NCBI GenBank assembly: GCA_026931725.1
Contig: JAIXLE010000004.1
Coordinates: forward strand, 1 to 64,000
Source of the DNA: Bacteroidales bacterium
Lineage (GTDB): Bacteria; Planctomycetota; Planctomycetia; Gemmatales; Gemmataceae
DNA length: 64,000 bases
Reading direction: 5' to 3'
Part shown: positions 17,641 to 27,500 of the stretch, in pieces
Layout of the letters: the number at the start of each line of letters is the position of its first letter
How positions within the stretch are numbered: position 1 is the stretch's first letter
Made by a program: the position numbers and the translations under genes
The notes under the pieces: generated by a model
Seen by the model: the letters and a program-made list of their open reading frames with translations, nothing else
Databases searched by the model: none
Told to the model about the DNA's origin: nothing

Positions 17641-20600
17641 TCAGTTTAGGGTAAATCGGTTCATCTGGTAGATAATTCGGCCATCGACCGTCAAGAATCC
17701 GTCCGCAGTCAACCGACGGGCGATGTCATCGACTTCCGTAATCTCCAGAACCACGATCACTTCTTTGTCTGAGGGTACAACCTGACCACGGTAGGTCCAT
17801 TCGTGCTTCTGATGCAGCGACACGGTTTGCCAACCGCCTTCCGCAGGTGTTCCCCAGCGTTTCCAGGCCGCGAACTTCAACAGTTGCAGGAACGATTCCA
17901 ACCCCAGCGACCCAGGCCACACGGGATCCTGATAAAAGTGTGCCTGGAAGAACCAGAACGACGGATCGACGGTGATGCGTCCCTGTACCAACCCGAGTCC
18001 AGCCCGGCCCCCTGTGGGTAAATAGCCGTCGATGCGATCGACCATCCGCAGCATCGGCGCGGGGAATGGCGGTTCGTGCGGCAACAAGCCCGTTTCAGCG
18101 ATGCCCCGCTGTTCCGGTGTCAGGAACGGCACCTTGGCTTGTGGCATCCCAACCTGATTGGCCAGTGCCTCCTTGGCGAAAAATCCGAAGTACGTTGTCC
18201 CTTCATACACCGTGCCAGATGCCGCGACGACTTTCATGGCGAAGTGTTGAATAATCATGCCGCCGGATTGCGAGACATTCGTCATTTTCGCGGTCATCGT
18301 CAGCGTGCCGATATCCGGGCCGATGGGCAAGAACTGTACGGCCTGCCCACCGAGGTTGCGGAAGGACAGGTCGATGTCACTGGTGAGAGCGGAACCGCAG
18401 TACGCCGCCAACCAGCCACACGGTTGCAGAGCGATTTCCAACAGGACGCTGAACGGCATCCGCGGGCAGCGGTTCGCCTCAAAATACCAAGCATCTGTAG
18501 GAACATCGTACTGACATTCACAGGCCGCTCCAGCTTTCAGGACGAACGGTTCGCCGGTCACAGCCGTCACGCGGTCGAGGAACTGGAACGGCGGGCCGGG
18601 CAAGCGAGCAATCTTCCGTTCCGCGTCGAAGATGCGGTACTGTGGGCCGAACGCCTCAGACGGGTTGCCGTTCGAGTACGCCAGGATTTTATCCGGGCCG
18701 TACAGTGCCGGTTTGACGACCGATGCCGAAGATGCCGAGGCAGGGGAAGCCGGAGTTTTTGACCAGATCGCTTCCAGCATGGCACGGGTGAGCCCCGTCA
18801 TCCGCAACGACATGTTCGTGATTTCCACGATCGGCTTGCCATCCGCGTACATGAGCGCATCCGCGATACAGTACGGTTCGGGGCCGTAGCCCAATTCCTT
18901 GATGCTGACCTCGTAGGCGACCTCGCGGGTGGAGGCGATCACCTGCCCCCGGCACTTCAAGCGACTGCTCACGCCGGGTACGGGTTCCGTGGCCACCGCG
19001 CCCTCTTCGCCGACCCACCCCATCCGCATGAGCAGCACCCGGAGCGTATGCAGGCAGCATTCAAACATCAACGTACCCGGCATCACCATGTCATCCACGA
19101 AGTGACAGGTGAGGAACCAATCGTCCGGGTGAACATCATACTCAGCTCGCACGAAACCGATGCCGAAGCGACCCCCCGTGGGGTCGATCACCGGGACACG
19201 ATCGAGCAACCGCAGCATGCCGCCGGGCAACTTCATCGGTGAGCGGAGTCTGGCATGGCGAAACGCGGGACCGAATGCAGAAACCAAATCCCCCCGCCGC
19301 AAAGCCGCGACTTCGGGGGGACCGAGGGTACAGCGTTCCAGCGGCACGAACTCGACCCAATCGGCTGGCTTTTTGCCCGGCATCGGCTGGCGATCCAGTT
19401 TCGTATGGATGATCCCCTGCCCTGAAGCCAACGCCTCCGCCGTGAAGAACCCCGCCACCCCGTTGGACATGGACAGCAACGGTTCGCCGTTGATCGTCGC
19501 TTCAAACCGGAAACGGAATAACCAGACATCACTTTGTTGGATAAACTCATCAATATGGATGTCATAACGAATCGTCTCATCAACAACCGGCAATCCGCGA
19601 TGAAACTGGATGACGGCATCAATGAGACGGTAGACGGACAACCCCCGCGTCTGGAAGTCAATGCCCAGAAACCCAGACAAGAACAGGTCCGCCTGACCGG
19701 ATTCTACCGTTACGCACGTCGGGATCCGCCCGGCATCGAGATACCAGCGTTGCGCGTGAACGTGGTGTTCCGTCACCACCCGTCCGCGAGTCATCGACTT
19801 CGGTTCCCCTTCAATCGTCAAGATGCGATCGACCAGCATGAGCGGGCCATCGGGCAGGCGCACCCGTGTCGGGTGCTGGTCGATCGCTTCAAAGAGCGGC
19901 CCGAGGACGTTGCCGATCTTCCCACGGGCGAATTCAAAGCATTGTTCCCGATCGAGCGACCGAGGCACTTGCAGAGGGCGAGTGCTGGGCGGAGTTGGTA
20001 CTGATGCAGGAACGGGTACGGGTGCTGGCCGACCGTCCCCGGCCTGGGCCAGTTGTTGCATCAATGTCGTGTGCAGTTGCAGCGCCGCGGCCGTGGTTGC
20101 CGTGAAACTCGATTGAATGCGGAGGAAGACATTGTGCGCCTCACCTGCCGCCGCCTGGGCATCCGCGCACGCGGCCACGAACGGTGCGAGATGGGTATGG
20201 CGCAAAGGAACCGGACGGGGAATCGGTTCCACACGGATGGGTTCTGGTTGTTGCCAGTGATCCTGCGGTTGCGGGTGGACGGCGTAGTGCGGTGCGCTCA
20301 CGGATTCCTCAGTTTCCCCGGATTCTTGCGGGAGTTCAGACAGTTCTGTGAGGGGTTTTTCTTCATCTGGTACGATGGTTTGTTCGGCAATCGTTCCTAC
20401 AGATTCTGGTTCGCGTGCTGGTGGCGGAGTGCCGATGGGAATGGTCAGCGTGGGGCCAGAAACCAGGGGCGTTTCTCGCCGAGGCGGCGATGCGTACAAG
20501 ACATCCAGATTGACGGGCACCTGCTCGGACACGAGCGCCGCCAGACAACGCATCAGCAACGATAACTCATCCTGCCGAGCCGCCGTGATGGCACGGGCCA

Positions 20601-23600
20601 TGTGCGGCCACCCCGCCAGCGTGGCAGAAATCATTCGCGTGGTGGAGTTCCCTGGCCCCACTTCCAGGAAGATGCGTACGCCATTCTCATAGGCCGTGTT
20701 TATCGCACGGGGAAAATCAATCGTCCCGACCAATCCGGCAGTGATGGAATCGGCGCAGTGGCTGGGGCTGGCTGCATACACTTGCCCCCATGCGCCACTG
20801 ATGAGCGTCAATCCTGCTGGCGGAGTCGTCGGCAGGGTATGCAGTTCCCGATACGGTTGCTCGACAGGCCGGCCGACCTCACAATGGGCGAGCGTCACGC
20901 CACGGAGCGGGAAGAAAGGAGCATCAAACTCGGCAGCCAGTTGCTCGACATCGGCCCGCAGACCGCCAATCACACATTCCGTCGGTGTCGTCACAATCAG
21001 CAGATACGCCTTCCGATCGACTCGCAATCGGCTACGCACGGACTCGGCTGGTACGGCGAGTAGGCCACTGATCCAGTCTAGCGGTTCGTGCGGCGGCCAA
21101 TTCCAGAACTGGCGAGCGGATGCGTAGGGTGGAGCGAGGTCGGAACCGAACAGGGTCGACTGCTGGATACGACCCAGCATTTCATCACGGTCCAACCAGA
21201 CTCGCAGACCGAACAACCCGGCGGATTCTCCGAGACTTTGGCCCAACAGAACATCAGCGGGAATGCCGAGCGACCGTAGCAGATCGGCTCCGAGCGTGCC
21301 GTGTGTCACCTGGCCGAACAAGAACTGTTTCGCGGTCGTCCCGGCGGGGATGGCATCTGCCCAAAAGCGATCCGGGGCATACTGACTGCGGAGTCGTCGG
21401 TTTTCGCTCTGTTGTTGCCGCAGAATATTGGGGAAGTGCGCGGAAAAATCCCGTCCCATCCCGGCAAACTGGTTGCCCGAACCGGGAAAGACGATCGCCA
21501 CTTTTGCGGAGTTCCCCAGCGGTTGCGGGTTGTAAAAGACGCGATCCCGCACCGTCGGTCGCAACTCCTGACTTTGTGGGTCTGGGATCGGTGAATCGGG
21601 GTTTCGTGTTATCGCAGACACAGCGCACGCGATCTGTTCCCGCAGTTCCATCGTGTTGCGGGCACTCAACCCGACAGTGCGTGTTCCCGTGCGGGGTGCC
21701 GCGGCGTGCCATTGTTCCGCCAGTTGCTGGATCGGCTGCTCACCGTGTGACAATGCTTTGTCACTCAGTTCTCGCAACCGTTCCACTAGATCGGCTACAT
21801 CCTGGCCGCGCACGGCAAACACGGCTTCCGGGCGCGCCCCCAATGGTTGCGGATCAACGCTGGTATGCGTGGACTCTTCCAACACCACATGGCAAACCGT
21901 ACCATCGGTTCCCGTTGCGGTGATGGCGGCTCGCCGGGGACCGTCCGCGTCATCTTTCAGCCAGAAACTCGGCCCCGATGCGGCGTGACATTGCGGTGTC
22001 ACGGCAATCGACGGCGGCAGAATCTGATGGTGAAGGGCCAAAGCCGCTTTGACGAACCCGGACAACGCCGACGCGAATCCAGTATGTCCGACCTGCGTGC
22101 GGCTATTCCCAACAGCCAGGGGATAGCTTCGCTCCTTCGCATCGAGCAGCGCCGCCACCGCCTCTATCTCCGCCTGTTCTTCCTGAGATTCGGAATGCGT
22201 ACCACCATCCAGATAGGCCACCGTGCGCGGGTCAATGACTCCATCCGCACAGGCCCGCAAGAACGAAGAAGCCACCGTGGCCGCGTCCGGTCCGGGTTGT
22301 GTCACGGTCCCGCCGACTGCGGAACCGATACCACGAATCACGGCGTACACCCGGTCGCCGTCCCGTTCCGCATCGCTCAACCGCTTCAACACAACTGCCG
22401 CGGCCCCTTCTCCGGGGACACGTTCGGGCGGTTGTGTCAGCACAACTCGCGGATCACCGGCGAGGTCCACGCCGCCGACAAGAACGCGATCGACTTCACC
22501 CAGACGCAACGCCTGCACTGCCAGTTCCAAAGCACGGCCTGCCGAGCTTTCTTCGCTACAACAGGTATGACTTGGGCCACCGAACCGGAAGGCGCGCGCA
22601 ATCCGGGATGCCGCGATGCTGCCCAATGCCCCCATCGTGCGATCCGCCGTCAAAGGCGGGCTGACTCGATCACCTTCTGGCAGTGTGGCCCAGCGGAGGT
22701 GAAAGTTGGTCGTATTCAGATCGAGCCCCAACCCGACAAACACCCCGGTTCGCGGATCATCGTCTCGCTGTTCCGGCGACCAGCCCGCATCTTCGAGTGC
22801 ATCCGCCGCGATTGCGAGCATCAGCACTTGTTGCGGTAGAAGTTCTTTGAGTTCATTCGGGGGAATGCGAAACCGGGCAAGCGACACCGTCAACTCATTG
22901 AGGTAGAACCCCGGTGGACACACTGCGGGAACACTTGACCAGCCGTTTTGTCGTGCAGTCGGACTCGGATGATCTCCGCCTCCCAGCACATGTTCTTGGA
23001 ACGACCGCAAGTTCGACCACGGCCCGAACCGGGCCGCCATCCCGACCACGGCCACAGGTTCTGCCACAGGCAAAGCAGGGACCGTAACGGATGTTCCCTT
23101 GGCCCCTACGGGTTGCCCAACATACTCTTCGAGCAGCACATGCGCATTCACGCCGCCGAAGCCAAAACCACTCACGGCAGCACGCCGCGGGGCCGTCGGT
23201 TTCTGGGGTATCCACGGCTCCGCCTGTTGCAGCACCCGGAACGGCCCGCCGGTGTAGCGTAACCCGCTGCCGGGTGTCTGGAAATTCGCCTGCGGAGGGC
23301 GTTGTTTCGCCGCGAAGGCGCACAACACTTTGGCCAATGCCGCGACCCCGGCTCCGGTCAGCAGGTGGCCCACCGTGGATTTGACGGAGCCGATGACACA
23401 CTGACCCGGTTTCCAGCCGCTTTCCCCCCACAGTTGCCGCAGGCTGTCGAACTCGATGGCATCGCCCACTGGGGTTCCCGTGGCATGACATTCGATCAGT
23501 TCCACATCAGAAGGTTTCCAGCCCGCGCGCTCATAGGCCGCGTGCATCGCCCGGAGTTGCCCTTCGACCGCCGGTGCCAGCAGGTTCCCATGCATGTCAT

Positions 23601-24432
23601 TGGACAAGCCCCAACCGCTCATCAGCCCGAGAATGGTATCGCCATCACGCACCGCATCCGCAGCACGCTTCAACACGACCATTCCCGCCCCTTCCCCGAC
23701 CATCAGACCATCGGCGGCTCGGTCGAACGGAGAACAACGCCCCGATGCGGAAATCGCTCGCAGTTGAGCGAACCCCATCTGGGTGTACTGCGGGTCCGCC
23801 CCGTTCGCCCCACCGGCAAGCATGGCATCCGCCCGCCCGGCCAGCAGTTCATCGCAAGCGAGTTTGATCGCATAGAGCGAAGACGCACAAGCGGCATCCA
23901 GCGTGAACGAACTCCCACCAAAGCCCAGAGACTTCGCCAGAATCCCCGCGGGCAACCCCGCCACATAACGATTCCACGGATGCGTTGCGGAGGCCGCTGG
24001 CGTGATGCCGAACCGTTCGCGGGCTAGATCGGAGACTTTAACAGTTGGCAGACAAATATTACCAAGAATCACCCCAACTCGGCGGCGATCGACCCCAGCC
24101 GTGCGGGCCATCCGCCAGGCGCGATGCCCCGTATCCAGGATCGCGTGAAACAGCGGATCAAGTTGCCCCAACAGTTCCGCGGGGACGTTCCACGCATCCG
24201 GTTCTGCCGTGAACGGATCTAAAAAGTAGCCGCGAGCATGGGGCACGGAATCCGGGTACAGGCCACCTGCATGGACACAGCGTTCTGGTGGGAGAAACCA
24301 TCGCCCCGCTGGGACTTCCCGCGAACAATCTGCCGCGGTCGAGACATTGTGCCAGAACGACTCCAGTTCTCCCCCCGAACCGGGGAACCGGATGGCGTGC
24401 GCGACAATCGCAATTTTTTCGGACTGTGCCAT
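17641..24432 (-). CDS. PfaC-like polyunsaturated lipid synthase, KS-CLF-AT-DH-DH
   Basis: The product is 2,263 residues, numbered from MAQSEKIAIVAH at 24432. KS1 spans about 5-435, with Cys182 (LDAACASSL) and His316/His356 (CHATGT, TVGHLL). A second KS-like unit spans about 455-855 and lacks the Cys (CCSEESSAG), so it is a chain-length factor. An acyltransferase unit spans about 970-1300, with the Ser in GQSLGES at about 1066. A Pro-rich linker follows, then two FabA-type double-hotdog dehydratases with active-site His at about 1777 (CHFVDDMVMPG) and 2165 (AHFYQDPVWPG). Classical PfaC lacks the AT, which is a separate PfaB; here the two are combined. The earlier ATG at 24519 would begin in a hairpin region and is disfavoured. 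Confidence 0.87.
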   Translation of the reverse strand: MAQSEKIAIVAHAIRFPGSGGELESFWHNVSTAADCSREVPAGRWFLPPERCVHAGGLYPDSVPHARGYFLDPFTAEPDAWNVPAELLGQLDPLFHAILDTGHRAWRMARTAGVDRRRVGVILGNICLPTVKVSDLARERFGITPAASATHPWNRYVAGLPAGILAKSLGFGGSSFTLDAACASSLYAIKLACDELLAGRADAMLAGGANGADPQYTQMGFAQLRAISASGRCSPFDRAADGLMVGEGAGMVVLKRAADAVRDGDTILGLMSGWGLSNDMHGNLLAPAVEGQLRAMHAAYERAGWKPSDVELIECHATGTPVGDAIEFDSLRQLWGESGWKPGQCVIGSVKSTVGHLLTGAGVAALAKVLCAFAAKQRPPQANFQTPGSGLRYTGGPFRVLQQAEPWIPQKPTAPRRAAVSGFGFGGVNAHVLLEEYVGQPVGAKGTSVTVPALPVAEPVAVVGMAARFGPWSNLRSFQEHVLGGGDHPSPTARQNGWSSVPAVCPPGFYLNELTVSLARFRIPPNELKELLPQQVLMLAIAADALEDAGWSPEQRDDDPRTGVFVGLGLDLNTTNFHLRWATLPEGDRVSPPLTADRTMGALGSIAASRIARAFRFGGPSHTCCSEESSAGRALELAVQALRLGEVDRVLVGGVDLAGDPRVVLTQPPERVPGEGAAAVVLKRLSDAERDGDRVYAVIRGIGSAVGGTVTQPGPDAATVASSFLRACADGVIDPRTVAYLDGGTHSESQEEQAEIEAVAALLDAKERSYPLAVGNSRTQVGHTGFASALSGFVKAALALHHQILPPSIAVTPQCHAASGPSFWLKDDADGPRRAAITATGTDGTVCHVVLEESTHTSVDPQPLGARPEAVFAVRGQDVADLVERLRELSDKALSHGEQPIQQLAEQWHAAAPRTGTRTVGLSARNTMELREQIACAVSAITRNPDSPIPDPQSQELRPTVRDRVFYNPQPLGNSAKVAIVFPGSGNQFAGMGRDFSAHFPNILRQQQSENRRLRSQYAPDRFWADAIPAGTTAKQFLFGQVTHGTLGADLLRSLGIPADVLLGQSLGESAGLFGLRVWLDRDEMLGRIQQSTLFGSDLAPPYASARQFWNWPPHEPLDWISGLLAVPAESVRSRLRVDRKAYLLIVTTPTECVIGGLRADVEQLAAEFDAPFFPLRGVTLAHCEVGRPVEQPYRELHTLPTTPPAGLTLISGAWGQVYAASPSHCADSITAGLVGTIDFPRAINTAYENGVRIFLEVGPGNSTTRMISATLAGWPHMARAITAARQDELSLLMRCLAALVSEQVPVNLDVLYASPPRRETPLVSGPTLTIPIGTPPPAREPESVGTIAEQTIVPDEEKPLTELSELPQESGETEESVSAPHYAVHPQPQDHWQQPEPIRVEPIPRPVPLRHTHLAPFVAACADAQAAAGEAHNVFLRIQSSFTATTAAALQLHTTLMQQLAQAGDGRPAPVPVPASVPTPPSTRPLQVPRSLDREQCFEFARGKIGNVLGPLFEAIDQHPTRVRLPDGPLMLVDRILTIEGEPKSMTRGRVVTEHHVHAQRWYLDAGRIPTCVTVESGQADLFLSGFLGIDFQTRGLSVYRLIDAVIQFHRGLPVVDETIRYDIHIDEFIQQSDVWLFRFRFEATINGEPLLSMSNGVAGFFTAEALASGQGIIHTKLDRQPMPGKKPADWVEFVPLERCTLGPPEVAALRRGDLVSAFGPAFRHARLRSPMKLPGGMLRLLDRVPVIDPTGGRFGIGFVRAEYDVHPDDWFLTCHFVDDMVMPGTLMFECCLHTLRVLLMRMGWVGEEGAVATEPVPGVSSRLKCRGQVIASTREVAYEVSIKELGYGPEPYCIADALMYADGKPIVEITNMSLRMTGLTRAMLEAIWSKTPASPASASSASVVKPALYGPDKILAYSNGNPSEAFGPQYRIFDAERKIARLPGPPFQFLDRVTAVTGEPFVLKAGAACECQYDVPTDAWYFEANRCPRMPFSVLLEIALQPCGWLAAYCGSALTSDIDLSFRNLGGQAVQFLPIGPDIGTLTMTAKMTNVSQSGGMIIQHFAMKVVAASGTVYEGTTYFGFFAKEALANQVGMPQAKVPFLTPEQRGIAETGLLPHEPPFPAPMLRMVDRIDGYLPTGGRAGLGLVQGRITVDPSFWFFQAHFYQDPVWPGSLGLESFLQLLKFAAWKRWGTPAEGGWQTVSLHQKHEWTYRGQVVPSDKEVIVVLEITEVDDIARRLTADGFLTVDGRIIYQMNRFTLN

Positions 24433-24460
24433 TCTGACGATTCCTGACTCTCGACGAACG

Positions 24461-24494
24461 CCAAAACCCACGGCGTGATGTCCGTGGGTTTTGG
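24461..24494 (-). promoter_or_regulatory. 13-bp perfect hairpin between the pfaA-like and pfaC-like genes
   Basis: CCAAAACCCACGG at 24461-24473 pairs perfectly with CCGTGGGTTTTGG at 24482-24494 around an 8-nt loop. It lies in the 105-nt gap between the pfaA-like stop and the preferred pfaC-like start. No T-tract follows on the transcribed strand, so it is more likely an mRNA-stability or processing element, or a partial attenuator, than a terminator. Confidence 0.6.
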
Positions 24495-24537
24495 GTGGTT
24501 TTAGCGGATCAGCCATCACACCCCGGATCCACCCAGA

Positions 24538-27500
24538 TCACACACGGGCTTTCGGGGCAAACTGGTTGCGGCGGAATGCCTGATCGAGTCCACGGTCAAT
24601 CACGCATTCATAATCGTTCAGAGTGGCAATCACCTGCCCATCCACATCACAGAATTCGATATCGGCCCGTGCCGAGCTACCCAGATCTCGCTTCACTTGA
24701 ATAACCACTTGTACCGGGTGCGTCGGGAACGCCCGGCGGAATTGGCGGTAATGCCCCGCATAACAGGGCAGACTCCCGGAACCATGCTGGGCAAAGCTCC
24801 AGAGAATCATCATCTGGAAGGCGGTATCCAATACCAAGGGATCGGCCACCCAGGAACCGCGCAAGGGATTCTGCAACCATTCTCCCGGTGGCGGAGCCGT
24901 CCGGGCGGACCCGACAAAGGCCGTTTCCGTCAATCCCTCAACTTTTTCGATCCCGTGCAATTCCGGGCCGTGGAACAAGAAATACCGATACACCTCTTCG
25001 ACAGGGTGCGGGTACGGTTGCACCACGGGTTTCGGTGAGGCTTCGGGCGGTTTCGGCAACGCCGCCGTCAAAACGATTTCCGCCTGGCTATGCGTGACCT
25101 CGCGGCCATCTCGCCGTTTGCCACGCAATTCCACGGGAACATGGAAGAATTTATCCACCTTAACAGCACGCCCCGCGAGAACCGTCAACGCGGGATGGTA
25201 ATCCTCTTCGACCATGACCCCGTAAATGATTCGGAGATCGTTCAATCCATGAAAGACCAGACCAGGATTGCCGTGCAGCGCCGCATGCGCCAGCCATTCG
25301 ACATGCAATGCCATCGGCAACACCGCGCGACCGGCCAGAACGTGCGATCGCAGGATGGGATGCGCGTCAATGTCTACCGTTCGCTCAAATGCCACGGATA
25401 ACCCGGTTGGGGGAATCGTCAGGTTATTTGGGGGTAACGATCCTGGTGGAATTGTCGGAGCGCCCAATACCGGAATTCCTCCTGGAACCGGAGTCCGATG
25501 CGTCACATTACGAGACGGAGTGCCGGAACCCGATGTGGAACCGCGCGGCGGTTTTCCCAAGGCCACGATTTCGACGAGATTCGAGCCGGTGACCAGTTCC
25601 GCCACGGCGAATCGGCCACCATCCGCCAACGGAATCACCCCGACACCTTCCGCATCAAAGACTTTCCGCAACGCGGGTGTGACCATGCCACCATCCCACG
25701 GCCCCCAGTTGATCGCGACGACGCGCGTGTTGGGCCGTTTACGCGCTTCCACCTGAGCGGTTTTGTTCAACACCTCGTTCGCCACAGCGTAGGCCAGTTG
25801 GCCCGTGCGACCCAGACGCCCCGTGGTCGAACTGAACAACAAGATACCGTTCAGATTTTGCTGATGACCCAGAAGTTCGAGCAGATGTCGTAAACCGTCC
25901 ACCTTGGTCGTGTACACATGATCGAACTGTTCGACCGTTAAATCTTCGATTCGTCTATCCGCCAGGACACCGGCTCCGTGAATCAAACCGCTGATGGCAC
26001 CGAATTTCACTTGAATTTGATGCAAGAGATCCGCCGCTTGCCGACCGATGCTAATGTTCGCGGGAATGTACGCCACCCGTGACCCCGCTGCCTCAATGCG
26101 AGCCAGCGTGGCGCGAATTTCCCGTTGGGCCATCACGCGATTGTAATACTCCCCAACAGCCTGTAGCGTGGCAGCGGCACCGAGATGATCGGCAATCGCT
26201 TTTTTCATCCCGGTTTCTTGTGTCTGATCGCGGAGCCAATCGGGTTCTGGCCCGGTCGGAGCCGGGGTTCGTCCCGTGAGAATCAGCGTGGCATGGCTCG
26301 CCTCCGCCAGCGCCACGGCCACCTCGGCTGTCACGCCACGGGCACCCCCCGTAATCAGGACAATATCCTGCGGTCCAAACACGGGCGGACGATCGGGAGA
26401 ACGTCCCACGGATCGAGCGAGTTCCAGGGTGCAGCGGTGCGAGGCCGAGATTCCCACTTCCACAGGGCCGATGGTCAAGAGTTCATCACAAATCGCTTCG
26501 ACCGCGCCATCTGGGGCGTTCTCCACAAATGCCGGTGCAATGTCGATGGCTTTACAGGATGTTTCGAGCCATTCTTGCCGAGCGGTTTTCGCCAATCCCG
26601 CGAGCCCGCCAGCCGTGGGGTCCGTGTCGGGTTTCAGATCACCCAGGCCAAAACTGCCATCGAGCCGGGAAACCGTAGCCAACACAGCCGCCCCAGACTT
26701 GCGAGCAGACTGACGCAGTAAGGGGCCAACCGACTGCAACCACTGGAACGCCACCCGATTGAGTGCCAGATTCGGTGGAATGCGAGCGGGCGTGACCATA
26801 AGCAATCCTGCGACCTCCGCTGGCAGTTGCTGCGTCGAGGGCACAACCCACGGAACCAAATGGGCGGTCAAACCCCGTTTGTTGATTGCGGAAGCCACCC
26901 GCTCCGCCAGAGCGTCCCCCGCTCCGACGACAACCACAACTCCGCTGGTGGGAAGCGGCAACGGCGGTCGATTCCGGTTGGCATCAATATCGACCAACTG
27001 TAACGTACTGCGGTCAATACTGTCCAAATTGGCGACGATGGGCAGCACGATTTCGGGATTGGTCCCTTTGTAAGGCGTCGATTCCAACAGGTCCACACCA
27101 TAGATCGAAGCCGATGTCTCCGGGGGAAACGCCGACGCAATGGTGGCACTACTTGGGATTTTTTGCGTTTCCGGCTCGACAGCACCTGTTCTGGGAACAG
27201 TCGGCATTACGGGTCGCGCGGCCGTCAGTTTCGCCGTGCTGGGTGGATGTTGCCCCGCACCGGCCAGGAAAGCCGCGACATCCCGCAGGGTGTGCAGCGT
27301 CCCCAGATGTTCGGGTTTCACTTGTGGAGCTTGCGGCAACTTCTCCTGCAACGCCGACAGAATTTCCACTCGTTTAATCGAATCGACACCCAGGTCCGCA
27401 TCCAGCGACATTCCCAGGTCCAGCATCTCGACCGGGTAGCCCGTCTTCTCGGCTACCACGGCCAACAGTGCTTGTTCTGCAACGGCTGGTGCAAGTCCTC

